A stretch of DNA of 18,465 bases from JBCCBV01 sp039033855 (GCA_039033855.1 JBCCBV010000034.1:1-18465); one strand, 5' to 3'. Shown: positions 6,274 to 13,590, counted from the stretch's first letter. Program-made: numbers and translations. Notes: generated by a model from the letters alone, not told the origin.

Positions 6274-8034
6274 TTACGCGTCGGTGACACAACCCAGCGA
6301 AGCGCTGGCGACGAGCTTGACGAACTTGCGCAGCATGCCGTCGGCGGGGACAGACTGGGGCGCCGTCCAGCGGGCGCGGCGCTCGGCCCATTGCTCGGCG
6401 GTCAGGTCGACGTCGATGCGGTGGGTGGCGCAGTCGACGGTGACGACGTCGCCGGTCTGCAGCAGCGCGATGGGCCCGCCGTCGACGGCCTCGGGGGTGA
6501 CGTGGCCGATGATGAAGCCGTGCGACCCGCCGGAGAACCGGCCGTCGGTGATGAGCGCGACGTCCTGGATCAGCCCGGCGCCGGCGACGGCGGCGGTGGG
6601 GGTGAGCATTTCGGGCATGCCGGGGCCGCCCTTGGGGCCTTCGTAGCGGATGACGATGACGTCGCCGGCCTGGATCTCGCCCTGTTCTAGGCCGGCGAGC
6701 ATGGCTTCTTCGCGGTCGTAAACCCGGGCGGGGCCCTGGAAGCGTTCGCCTTGCTTGCCGGTGATCTTGCCCACGGCGCCGTCGGGGGCCAGGTCGCCGC
6801 GGAGGACCTGGAGGTGGCCGGTGGCTTTGAGGGGTTTTTCGACGGGTACGACGACGGACTGCTGGTCGGGCCCTTGGCCGTAGGGCGCGAGCGCAGCGGG
6901 CACGCCGGGTCGTGCGGCGGGGTCGGTGGCGATTTGTTCGAGGTTCTCCGCGATGGTTTGGCCGGTGACGGTGGGGCAGTCGCCGTCGAGCCAGCCCTGG
7001 TCCATCATCCTGCGCATGACGGCCGGCACGCCGCCGACGCGGTGCAGGTCTTCCATGACGTGCTTGCCCGAGGGCTTGAGGTCGCACAGCAGGGGGGTGC
7101 GGTCGGACCAGTGTTGGAACTCGTCGATGTCGAGGTCGATCTCGAACGACTTGGCGATGGCCAGCATGTGGAGGATGGCGTTGGTGGAGCCGCCGGTGAC
7201 CATGATCACGCGGATGGCGTTGACCAGCGAGGCTTTGGTGACGATGTCGCGCGGCTTGAGGTCGAGTTCAAGCAGCTTGCGCATCGCGGCGCCGGCGTTG
7301 TGGCATTCCTGCTTCTTGGCCGGGTCGGTGGCAGGGGTGCACGAGGAATAGGGGAGCGACAGCCCCAGGGCCTCAATCGCGCTGGCCATCGTGTTTGCGG
7401 TGTACATGCCGCCGCAGGCGCCGGGGCCGGGACAGCTGTTGCGGACGATGGCTTGGCGTTCTTGTTCGGTGATGGTTCCGGCGATGGATTGGCCGTAGGA
7501 CTGGAACGCCGAGACGACGTCGAGCGAGAGCTCTTCGCGTCCGACCTTGGCGCATCCGGCGCGGATGGTGCCGCCGTACACCATGATCGACGGCCGGTTG
7601 AGGCGTCCCATGGCCATGACGCAGCCGGGCATGTTTTTGTCGCACCCGGGCAGGGCGATCAGGCCGTCGTACCACTGGGCGCCCATGATGGTTTCGACCG
7701 AGTCGGCGATGAGGTCGCGCGAGGGCAACGAGTAGCTCATGCCGTCGGTGCCCATGGAGATGCCGTCGGACACGCCCACGGTGTTGAAGCGCATGCCCAG
7801 GCAGCCCGCTTCTTCGAGGCCGGCCTTGACGTCGGCGGCCAGGTCGAGCAGGTGCATGTTGCAGGGGTTGCCCTCGTACCAGACGCTGGCGACGCCGATC
7901 TGGGGCTTTTGGAAGTCTGCGTCGCGCATGCCGGTGGCGTAGAGCATGGCCTGGCTGGCGCCCTGGCTTTTAGGCTGGGTGATGCGTGCGGAGTAGCGGT
8001 TCAGGCCGGTGCTGGCGGCGGGGGGCAGGGGCAT
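6274..8034 (-). CDS. ilvD: Dihydroxy-acid dehydratase
   Basis: IlvD dehydrates 2,3-dihydroxy-isovalerate and -methylvalerate to 2-oxo acids, the penultimate step of valine and isoleucine synthesis (cytoplasmic, Fe-S dependent). The 586-aa protein carries the three cluster-ligand cysteines in their normal settings: Cys58 (GNPCN), Cys131 (LPGCDKNMPG) and Cys207 (GPGACGGMYTANTMA). Other family motifs are VGVSDGISMGTDGM (87-99), GGSTNA (281-286) and TDGRFSGGSHG (496-506), where Ser501 is the expected base. The reading frame extends to a TTG at 8083-8085, but the extra 17 residues are Arg/Pro-rich and unlike the family, so the ATG at 8032-8034 is used, with GGA about 9-11 bases upstream. It is divergent from the kinase gene across about 100 bp. 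No other branched-chain amino acid genes are nearby. Confidence 0.97.
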   Translation of the reverse strand: MPLPPAASTGLNRYSARITQPKSQGASQAMLYATGMRDADFQKPQIGVASVWYEGNPCNMHLLDLAADVKAGLEEAGCLGMRFNTVGVSDGISMGTDGMSYSLPSRDLIADSVETIMGAQWYDGLIALPGCDKNMPGCVMAMGRLNRPSIMVYGGTIRAGCAKVGREELSLDVVSAFQSYGQSIAGTITEQERQAIVRNSCPGPGACGGMYTANTMASAIEALGLSLPYSSCTPATDPAKKQECHNAGAAMRKLLELDLKPRDIVTKASLVNAIRVIMVTGGSTNAILHMLAIAKSFEIDLDIDEFQHWSDRTPLLCDLKPSGKHVMEDLHRVGGVPAVMRRMMDQGWLDGDCPTVTGQTIAENLEQIATDPAARPGVPAALAPYGQGPDQQSVVVPVEKPLKATGHLQVLRGDLAPDGAVGKITGKQGERFQGPARVYDREEAMLAGLEQGEIQAGDVIVIRYEGPKGGPGMPEMLTPTAAVAGAGLIQDVALITDGRFSGGSHGFIIGHVTPEAVDGGPIALLQTGDVVTVDCATHRIDVDLTAEQWAERRARWTAPQSVPADGMLRKFVKLVASASLGCVTDA

Positions 8035-8122
8035 GGCGGGGTTCCGTCGGGTCCGGGCGCGGCCGGTGTGCGGGGGGGGTGACAAGTCGGTTCGGGTCGG
8101 AGAGTCTAAAGGCGCCGTCGTC

Positions 8123-8130
8123 GGAAAGGG
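8123..8130 (+). promoter_or_regulatory. Ribosome-binding site fixing the kinase start
   Basis: GGAAAGGG is followed by 5 nt and a GTG at 8136. This is the only good Shine-Dalgarno in the region and decides against the upstream in-frame start at 7986, which would overlap ilvD. Confidence 0.5.
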
Positions 8131-8135
8131 CCAGC

Positions 8136-8825
8136 GTGGGCGTGGGTGTGATTCTCAATGACGCGGGGTTGGACGGGTTGACGGCCGACCTGGTCGAACG
8201 CTGCCGTGCGTCGGCGACCGGCTCGGCGGATCGTCGGGCGCTGGTGCTGCTGGCGGGGCCGCCGGGCTCGGGCAAGAGCACGCTGGCCGCGCGGCTGGCG
8301 GAGTCGGTGGGTCAGGCGCTGCCGGGCGGGGCGGCGTGGGCGCCGATGGACGGTCATCACCTGCCGCAAGCGGAGCTGGATCGGCGGGGATTGGCGGAGC
8401 GCAAAGGGGCGCCCGAGACGTTCAACGCGCGCGGGTTCATCGACGGGCTACGGCGGATGCTGCCGGCGGGACGTACGGGCGTGTTTGCGACGTACGACCG
8501 ACGGCTGGGCGAACCGGTCGTCGGCAGTCAGCCGTCGCATCGGGTGACCGCCTCCACGGGCGTGCTGCTGGCCGAGGGCAACTACCTGCTGCTCGAAGCG
8601 CTGCCTTGGGGGGATTTGCGCGAGCTGGCGGCCGAGGCGTGGTACCTCGACGCGCCGTGGGAGGCTTGCTGCGAGCGCTTGCGTCGTCGTCACGCCGAGC
8701 GGGGGCGCAGCCCGGCCGAGATCGAGGCGAAGCTCAAGCACGATCGGCGCAACTTCAAGCTCGTGGCCGGCCAGAGCCGTCACGCCGACCGGGTGCTGCG
8801 TTGGCCGTGCGAGGCGGGCGCGTAG
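8136..8825 (+). CDS. P-loop nucleoside/fructose-kinase-like protein (uridine kinase superfamily)
   Basis: This is a 229-aa ATP-dependent small-molecule kinase of the phosphoribulokinase/uridine kinase/pantothenate kinase fold. Walker A is GPPGSGKST at 41-49. MDGHHLP (71-77) matches the substrate-side MDGFHL motif of YggC/FrcK-like kinases. RKGAPETFNARGF (89-101), TYDRRLGEPV (119-128) and EGNYLLL (147-153) are the other family blocks, and RLRRRHAERG (181-190) is the lid. Cytoplasmic. The start is chosen as GTG 8136; GTG 8142 and GTG 8148 are alternatives. trpF follows after only 9 nt, which indicates an operon. The true substrate (nucleoside, sugar or other) cannot be assigned from sequence. 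Confidence 0.82.
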   Translation: MGVGVILNDAGLDGLTADLVERCRASATGSADRRALVLLAGPPGSGKSTLAARLAESVGQALPGGAAWAPMDGHHLPQAELDRRGLAERKGAPETFNARGFIDGLRRMLPAGRTGVFATYDRRLGEPVVGSQPSHRVTASTGVLLAEGNYLLLEALPWGDLRELAAEAWYLDAPWEACCERLRRRHAERGRSPAEIEAKLKHDRRNFKLVAGQSRHADRVLRWPCEAGA

Positions 8826-8834
8826 ACTCGGCCT

Positions 8835-9548
8835 ATGGCGATGCGCACCCGGATCAAGATTTGCGGCGTCCGCGACGAAGCGATGGCGCAGGCGGTGGTG
8901 GATGCCGGCGCCGACGCGGTGGGGCTCGTCCTGGCCGAAGGGTCGCCGCGGACGGTGAGCGCGGCGCAGGCGGGGTCGATCGCGCGGGCGCTCCCGGCGT
9001 GGGTCGAGCCGGTGGGGCTATTTGTGGATGCGTCGGTCGAAGAGGTGCTGGCCATGGCGGCGCAGGCCGGTTTGACCACGGTGCAGTTGCACGGGCGCGA
9101 GGGACCGGCCGCGGCGCGTCAGCTTGCGGACGCGGGGTTGCGGGTGCTCAAGGCGGTCGCGCTCGGCGCAGACGCTCGGCCGGAAGACCTGGCGATGTGG
9201 CGCGGGCCGGGCACGCCGGTGCGCGGGCTGCTTTGGGATGCGCCGGGCGATGCCGAGGCCGGCGGGGCGCCGTCGGGCGGGTCGGGCAAGCGGGCCGATT
9301 GGTCGGCGCTGGCGGACCTGGGCGTGGCGCGATCCGAAGACGGCTGGCCGTCGATGATCCTGGCCGGCGGGTTGACGCCCGAGAACGTCGGGCGTGCGAT
9401 GGCGCGGGTGCGTCCTTATGCCGTGGACGTGTCCAGCGGCGTGGAGTCTGCGCGCGGGGTCAAGGACGCGGAGCGGATCGAGGCGTTTTGCGCTGCGGTG
9501 CGCCGGGCGGACGCCGAGCGCGAAATGGAGGGCTCGGCCGGGGGTTAA
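8835..9548 (+). CDS. trpF: Phosphoribosylanthranilate isomerase
   Basis: TrpF performs the Amadori rearrangement of N-(5-phosphoribosyl)anthranilate in tryptophan synthesis (cytoplasmic TIM barrel). The 237-aa protein shows the catalytic cysteine in IKICGV (Cys10), VQLHG (83-87), the general acid Asp135 in GLLWDAP, the phosphate loop GGSGKRADW (148-156), LAGGLTPENV (176-185) and AVDVSSGVES (196-205). It is a little longer than the usual ~205-220 residues, partly from a charged C-terminal tail. ATG 8835 is used; ATG 8841 is equally possible, and neither has a strong Shine-Dalgarno, consistent with coupling to the kinase gene 9 nt upstream. No other trp biosynthesis genes are in the window; trpS nearby concerns tRNA charging, not synthesis. 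Confidence 0.95.
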   Translation: MAMRTRIKICGVRDEAMAQAVVDAGADAVGLVLAEGSPRTVSAAQAGSIARALPAWVEPVGLFVDASVEEVLAMAAQAGLTTVQLHGREGPAAARQLADAGLRVLKAVALGADARPEDLAMWRGPGTPVRGLLWDAPGDAEAGGAPSGGSGKRADWSALADLGVARSEDGWPSMILAGGLTPENVGRAMARVRPYAVDVSSGVESARGVKDAERIEAFCAAVRRADAEREMEGSAGG

Positions 9549-9961
9549 CCGCGGAGCTTGTCGGCGATGTTGGCGGCGTAGCCGGCGGCGCGCTGCTCGA
9601 GCCCGAAGGTGCCCACGCGCACGCCGATGTGGAGCCTGCCGTCGGGCTCGTTGGTGATCAGGGCGACGACCCGCCGACCGCCCGGGGTGAAGGCGCGGAC
9701 CACTTGGCCGTTGTCGATGGGCTCTGCGGTGAGCCGGACCAGGCCTTGCTCGCGCAGGGCCTGGGCGACCTGGTCGCCGACCTGGGCAAGGTCGCCGCGG
9801 GTGTACAGCTCGGTGGCGCCCGTCTGGTAGGACACGCCGCGTTTGGCGCGTTGCTGCCCGCCGGCGCAGCCGAGCGCCGGGGCCAGTGCGACGGCGAGCG
9901 CCAGGGCTCCGAATCGAGCGGTGTGCGAAAGGGCGGCGAAGCGAGAGCGGGTTCGGTCCAT
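9545..9961 (-). CDS. Small lipoprotein, DUF3568-like
   Basis: This 138-aa protein has a basic N-terminus, a hydrophobic stretch (17-30) and a lipobox-like ALGC with Cys32, so export and lipid anchoring are likely. The mature part resembles the DUF3568 family by general look: alternating strands and helices, ending in RVGTFGLEQRAAGYAANIADKL (split here as RVGTFGLEQRA at 115-125 and AGYAANIADKL at 126-136). No enzymatic motif is visible and the role is unknown. The start is well supported by GGAG six bases before the ATG, embedded in the palindrome GGCTCCGGAGCC. It is convergent with trpF, and the two stop codons overlap on one TTAA. It is divergent from trpS across 139 bp. Confidence 0.8.
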   Translation of the reverse strand: MDRTRSRFAALSHTARFGALALAVALAPALGCAGGQQRAKRGVSYQTGATELYTRGDLAQVGDQVAQALREQGLVRLTAEPIDNGQVVRAFTPGGRRVVALITNEPDGRLHIGVRVGTFGLEQRAAGYAANIADKLRG

Positions 9962-9965
9962 GCCG

Positions 9966-9977
9966 GGCTCCGGAGCC
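9966..9977 (-). promoter_or_regulatory. Shine-Dalgarno of the lipoprotein gene inside a 12-bp palindrome
   Basis: The sequence GGCTCCGGAGCC is a perfect palindrome. On the minus strand it contains GGAG (9968-9971) six bases before the ATG. It marks the lipoprotein start and, in RNA, could mask the ribosome site by self-pairing between transcripts. The remainder of the gap to trpS holds a run of ten G (9987-9996) and no clear promoter. Confidence 0.45.
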
Positions 9978-10100
9978 GTGTGGGGTGGGGGGGGGGCGGT
10001 GCGGCTCGGCGGGTTTGGGGCGGGCGGCGCACCGACGGGCGTCGGGCCGGTGATGCTACACGGCGGGCCCTTGCGGCGTCGGCGTTATGCTTGGCGGGTT

Positions 10101-11072
10101 ATGGCGCGCGTGCTCTCTGGCGTACAACCTTCCGGACGTCTGCACCTGGGCAACTACTGCGGGGCGATCCAGCAGTTTGTCGAGTTGCAGCGCGAGCACG
10201 AGCTGTTCGTGTTCATCGCGTCATACCACGCGCTGACGTCCACGCAAGACGCCGACACGCTGCGGCAGCACGTGCGCGAGGCCGCGATGGATGCGCTGGC
10301 GTTCGGCCTGGACCCCGAGCGCTGCGTCTTCTACCGCCAGCAGGACGTGCCGCAGGTGACGGAGCTGGCGTGGCTGCTGTCGTGCGTGTGCCCGAAGAGC
10401 CTGATGGACAAGCAGGTGGCGTACAAGGACAAAGTCGACAAGGGGCTGTCGGCGTCGCTGGGCTTGTACGCCTATCCGGTGCTGCAAGCCGCGGACATCT
10501 TGGCGGTGGACCCCGATGTGGTGCCGGTGGGCAAGGACCAGAAGCAGAACATCGAGATCGCGCGCGACCTGGCGGAGAAGTTCAACCGCGTGTTTGGCCA
10601 GACGTTCACGGTGCCCGAGGGTCGGTACCGCCAGGACGGCGCGGCGCTGCCGGGCATCGACGGCGAGAAGATGTCCAAGAGCTACGGCAACACGATCAAC
10701 GTCTTCGAGCCGGAGAAGGCGCTGCGCAAGCGCGTGATGAAGATCGTGACCGATTCGACTCCGGTGGAAGACCCCAAGACGCCGGAAACCGACGTGACCT
10801 TCCAACTTTTTTCGGCGGTCGCGGGCGCGGACGATCCGGCGACGTCCGAACTCGCCGAGCGCTACCGCGCCGGCGGGATGGGTTACGGCCACGCCAAGCA
10901 GTCGCTCTTCGAGCTGCTGATGGATCGGTTTGGCGCAGCGCGCAAGCGGCGGGAGGAACTGGCGGAAGACCCGGGGCACGTCGAGCGGGTGCTGGCCGAC
11001 GGCGCCGAGCGGGCACGGGCGGTGATCGGCGGCGTCACCGAGCGGGCGCGCAAAGCGGCCGGCCTGGCGTAG
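10101..11072 (+). CDS. trpS: Tryptophanyl-tRNA synthetase
   Basis: TrpS charges tRNA-Trp with tryptophan (cytoplasmic class Ic synthetase). The 323-aa protein begins MARVLSGVQPSGRLHLGNY, carrying the HIGH-equivalent HLGN at 15-18, and has the KMSKS signature intact at 190-194 (GEKMSKSYGN). VPVGKDQKQNIEIARDLAEKFN (split here as VPVGKDQKQNIE at 141-152 and IARDLAEKFN at 153-162) is the conserved dimer/substrate region. Length is normal for bacterial TrpS (~330). The frame is open far upstream, and an in-frame ATG exists at 10053, but homologues begin at the MxRVLSGxQPSG block, so ATG 10101 is chosen. No Shine-Dalgarno precedes it, and a -10-like TATGCT at 10086-10091 would make the transcript nearly leaderless, which is speculative. 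Confidence 0.96.
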   Translation: MARVLSGVQPSGRLHLGNYCGAIQQFVELQREHELFVFIASYHALTSTQDADTLRQHVREAAMDALAFGLDPERCVFYRQQDVPQVTELAWLLSCVCPKSLMDKQVAYKDKVDKGLSASLGLYAYPVLQAADILAVDPDVVPVGKDQKQNIEIARDLAEKFNRVFGQTFTVPEGRYRQDGAALPGIDGEKMSKSYGNTINVFEPEKALRKRVMKIVTDSTPVEDPKTPETDVTFQLFSAVAGADDPATSELAERYRAGGMGYGHAKQSLFELLMDRFGAARKRREELAEDPGHVERVLADGAERARAVIGGVTERARKAAGLA

Positions 11073-11131
11073 GCGCAGCGACGGTGGTCTGTCGCCGGTT
11101 ACGGCGGCAATCAGATACCCAATTACTTGAG

Positions 11132-11148
11132 AATAAAGGCGCTTCGCC
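11132..11148 (-). terminator. Short terminator-like hairpin after the propeller gene
   Basis: Directly after the stop codon at 11150-11152, the minus strand has GGCG-AAG-CGCC followed by TTTATT. The stem is only 4 bp with a 3-nt loop, so it is weak, but the position and the U-rich tail fit a rho-independent terminator. A second hairpin, CGCCG-GTTA-CGGCG (11093-11106), lies on the trpS side without a U-tract. Confidence 0.4.
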
Positions 11149-11149
11149 G

Positions 11150-12670
11150 TTAGGGCGTGGCTTGGGCTTTGCGCCGGCGTCTGCGGCGGTGCGCCAGGGC
11201 AAAGCCCGGGGCGAGCAGGGCCGCGACGCCGGGTGTGGGCACGGCGGTTGCGGGCGGGCCGCCGGGGGCGACGAAACCGAAGTATTGGGCGACGGCGTCG
11301 AAGTCGAGCAGGTCGACCACGCCGTTGCGCGAAAACTCGGCGTCTTCCCACACGCCGGGCTGGCCGAAGTTGCCGGCGAGGATGTCGAAATCGAGCAGAT
11401 CGACCGCGCCGTCGTGGTTGGCGTCGCCCAGGAACGCGCGGTCGAAGAGTTCGGCGCGTCCGCTGCCTTCTACGGCGCCTTCGGCGCGGGCCAGGCCGAG
11501 GAGCGTCTGGCCGTTGTCGATGGCCACGGCCCCGCCGACGGTTTGCGGGCCTGCGTCGTCGCGGAGCAGGAAGGTGTCGGTCTGGGTTTGGGTGGCCAGG
11601 TCGAAGACGTAGGCCTTGCCGCCGCCGACCGAGGGCCCGGCGCCGTTGGATCGGGTGGAGACGATGAGTTGCCCGTTGTCGATGTCGAGCGCGGCACCGA
11701 GCTCGTCGAACGCCAGCGCGTCGTCGACGGTCAGTTTTCCGATCTGGGTGAAGGTGTTCAGGTCGAACAGGTACACGGCGCCGGCGTCCTGGGCGTCGTC
11801 GAGGTCTGCCCCACGGGCGCCGACGGCGGCGAGGTTGTTCTCGATGGCGATAGCGGCCCCGAACTGGTCGAAGGTCTGGGCGTCGTCGGCGCTCAGCGTG
11901 CCCAGCAGCCCGCCGGTGGTGGGGTCGAACACGTGGACGGCGCCGGCGTCTGGGGCGGCCGTGTCGTCGAACAGGGCGGACACCAGGGCGAAGTCGTTGT
12001 TGACGGCCACGGCCGTGCCGAAGCCGTCGAGCGCGCTGGGGGCAGGGGCGGCCAGGGTGATGGGGGTGTTCGAAGACGCCAGGTCGTAGAGGTAGGCGGC
12101 GCCGTCGTCATTGGCGGTTTGATCTTGGCGCGGCGCGCCGACCAGGGCGGTGTTGGTGTGCAGGCCCAGGGCGTGGGCGAAGTTGGATTCGGTGGCGTTG
12201 GGCAGGGGGGAGACGAGTTTCACCGCCGGGTCGCCGGTGGCCAGGTCGAACACGTAGGCGGAGCCGGAGCGCTCGCCTTGGTCGTCGTCGCGCCAGGCGC
12301 CGGCCAGGACGCGGTCGCCGTCGACGGCCAGGGCGTGGCCGAACCAGTCGAAGGCGTCGAGGTCGTCGGGGACCAGTCGGGCGATTTCGGCTCCGGTGGC
12401 GGTGTTGTAGACGTAGACCGACCCGCCGAAGGGGACTTGGGCGCTGTCGAAGGGGGTGCCGATGAAGGCCCGGCCGTTGTCGAGGCCGACGGCGACGCCG
12501 AACAGGTCGCCCGACGCGCCGGCGGCGGCCTGGAGGCGGGTGTCTTCGATGAAGATCACCGGGGCGTCCTGGGCGGCGGCGGGTGGGCTGGTGAGCGGGC
12601 CCAGCCCCGCGGCGCCGGCGGCGAGAAGAGTGAGGGCCAAGCCTCGCCGGGATGCGGCGGTGGGTTTCAT
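11150..12670 (-). CDS. Exported FG-GAP-like seven-bladed propeller protein with dockerin-like pair and PEP-CTERM-like tail
   Basis: This is a secreted or surface protein of 506 aa from the chosen ATG. A signal peptide covers about 1-34 (cleavage near AAAQD). Seven repeats follow with near-constant 53-54-residue spacing, beginning at DLFG 55, DWFG 108, SNFA 162, DGFG 215, DQFG 268, DELG 322 and QTVG 376. Each reads roughly xxFGxAxAxxxxxxxVGAxxxD, then AxVYxFDLxT, which is the FG-GAP/integrin-alpha propeller pattern. A dockerin-like pair follows: GDANHDGAVDLLDFDILAG (415-433) and SRNGVVDLLDFDAVAQYFG (447-465). The end, VPTPGVAALLAPGFALAHRRRRRR (signature VPTPG at 477-481, hydrophobic 483-493, six Arg 495-500), resembles a PEP-CTERM/exosortase sorting tail with the Pro-Thr-Pro-Gly variant. 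An in-frame GTG two codons upstream is rejected in favour of the ATG at 12668-12670. Its ligand is unknown. Confidence 0.85.
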   Translation of the reverse strand: MKPTAASRRGLALTLLAAGAAGLGPLTSPPAAAQDAPVIFIEDTRLQAAAGASGDLFGVAVGLDNGRAFIGTPFDSAQVPFGGSVYVYNTATGAEIARLVPDDLDAFDWFGHALAVDGDRVLAGAWRDDDQGERSGSAYVFDLATGDPAVKLVSPLPNATESNFAHALGLHTNTALVGAPRQDQTANDDGAAYLYDLASSNTPITLAAPAPSALDGFGTAVAVNNDFALVSALFDDTAAPDAGAVHVFDPTTGGLLGTLSADDAQTFDQFGAAIAIENNLAAVGARGADLDDAQDAGAVYLFDLNTFTQIGKLTVDDALAFDELGAALDIDNGQLIVSTRSNGAGPSVGGGKAYVFDLATQTQTDTFLLRDDAGPQTVGGAVAIDNGQTLLGLARAEGAVEGSGRAELFDRAFLGDANHDGAVDLLDFDILAGNFGQPGVWEDAEFSRNGVVDLLDFDAVAQYFGFVAPGGPPATAVPTPGVAALLAPGFALAHRRRRRRKAQATP

Positions 12671-12827
12671 AAACACTTACGCCGAAGTTGTTTGGGTCGA
12701 AAAAGTGGGCGCCGGGGCGGCGACCGGGGTGAGGGAGCCGAAAAGCGAGCGGCCTTGTTGAACCCTACCCCGGGTTGGGCGGGATTCCATTGGGAAAACG
12801 GTTGGTTGGGGGAGAAACCGCTGGGCG

Positions 12828-12849
12828 GGCCGGATTCATCCATCCGGCC
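12828..12849 (-). terminator. Strong hairpin between fliS and the propeller gene
   Basis: A perfect 8-bp stem GGCCGGAT/ATCCGGCC with a 6-nt loop. It has no U-tract on either strand, so it may be a rho-assisted end of the flagellar transcript or part of a larger structured element with the hairpins at 12891-12942. Confidence 0.35.
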
Positions 12850-12890
12850 GGCTGGGGTGGCTGGACGCTAGAGGCTCGCTCGGGCGTGAG

Positions 12891-12942
12891 GGTCCTAGCC
12901 TGCTGCGCAGAGGGACCTGCCCGGCCGTCCTCGTTGCGAGGA
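12891..12942. other. Cluster of hairpins in the 350-bp gap after fliS
   Basis: GGTCC (12891-12895) pairs with GGACC (12913-12917) and encloses CTGC-TGC-GCAG (12900-12910). Ten bases later comes TCCTCG-TTG-CGAGGA (12928-12942). Several adjacent stems with tight loops suggest a structured RNA or a transcript end. No tRNA cloverleaf, T-loop motif or open frame with gene-like features was seen here. The rest of 12671-13020 holds no recognisable promoter or gene. Confidence 0.3.
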
Positions 12943-13020
12943 AGCGCTAAGCGGTGTCACGGCGATGTTTGAGATGTGGGCCGGGGCTGGTCCTGAGCCG
13001 GGTCCTGCGGTTGGGCCGGA

Positions 13021-13566
13021 TCAGGCCGAGCGTCGGTAGGCCGACAGGACGTTGCGCAGGGCGGGGTTGCCGCCGGCGGGGGGGGCTGCGGCGGGGCGGG
13101 GCGGGGTCTTGCCCGGGGGCGGAGTCTGGGGCGAGGCGGCTTGCGAGGCGGGCGGGGCGGGGACCGAGTCGGCGGCGCGGTCGGCGGGGGCGGCGTCGCC
13201 CTGGGCCATGAGCATTGCCCAGGTTTCGCGCTCGTACTCGAGCAGGCCGAGGGCCTCGTCGAGCGGCTTGAGCTGGCGCTCGATGTTGGCTTCGATCAGT
13301 AAGCGGTAGATGTAGGTGTACAGGGCCGCGAGCTTGGTGGTGACCTCGGGCAGCAGGTCGGTGTTGAGGCTGATGTTGAGCTCGAGGACGATCTTCTGGG
13401 CGCGGATGATGTTCTCGTAAGACTTGTCGAAGGCGCCTTGCTCGAGGGCGGCTCGGCCTTGTCGGGCGAACTTCAGGGCGCCGTCGAACAGCATCAGCCG
13501 TAGCTCTTGCGGGCTGGCGGACAGGACCTTGGTCTTGAGATAGGGGTTGACGCCGGTGGGACTCAT
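13021..13566 (-). CDS. fliS: Flagellar export chaperone FliS with Pro/Ala C-terminal extension
   Basis: FliS binds flagellin in the cytoplasm, prevents early polymerisation and delivers it to the flagellar export gate. Residues 5-120 match the family: GVNPYLKTKVLSASPQELRL (5-24), MLFDGALKFARQG (25-37), YENIIRAQKIVLELNISLN (50-68), LAALYTYIYRLLIEANI (79-95) and LLEYERETWAML (108-119). The usual protein is about 125-140 residues. This one continues with a Pro/Ala linker (about 123-166) and a short basic end, NPALRNVLSAYRRSA (167-181). ATG 13564-13566 starts at the family N-terminus. It lies downstream of fliD on the same strand, the common order, but across a 240-bp gap with its own promoter candidate. 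Confidence 0.93.
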   Translation of the reverse strand: MSPTGVNPYLKTKVLSASPQELRLMLFDGALKFARQGRAALEQGAFDKSYENIIRAQKIVLELNISLNTDLLPEVTTKLAALYTYIYRLLIEANIERQLKPLDEALGLLEYERETWAMLMAQGDAAPADRAADSVPAPPASQAASPQTPPPGKTPPRPAAAPPAGGNPALRNVLSAYRRSA

Positions 13567-13590
13567 CGGGGCAAGGTTCCGCGTGCGACT

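Noticed and set aside
7986..8135. N-terminal extension of the kinase
   Set aside because: It would overlap the start of ilvD, is Arg/Gly/Ser-rich and unlike the family; a good ribosome site precedes GTG 8136.
9843..10100. N-terminal extension of TrpS
   Set aside because: It overlaps the lipoprotein gene and adds unrelated sequence before the conserved MARVLSGVQPSG start.
8336..12871. A 4.5-kb plus-strand open frame (over 1500 codons)
   Set aside because: It is the off-frame or antisense shadow of the kinase, trpF, lipoprotein, trpS and propeller genes. Its translation is Gly/Arg/Ala-rich without motifs; long stop-free frames are expected at this GC content.
12671..13020. tRNA gene in the hairpin-rich gap
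   Set aside because: The stems do not fit a cloverleaf, and no T-loop GGTTCRAnnCC or anticodon arm could be placed.
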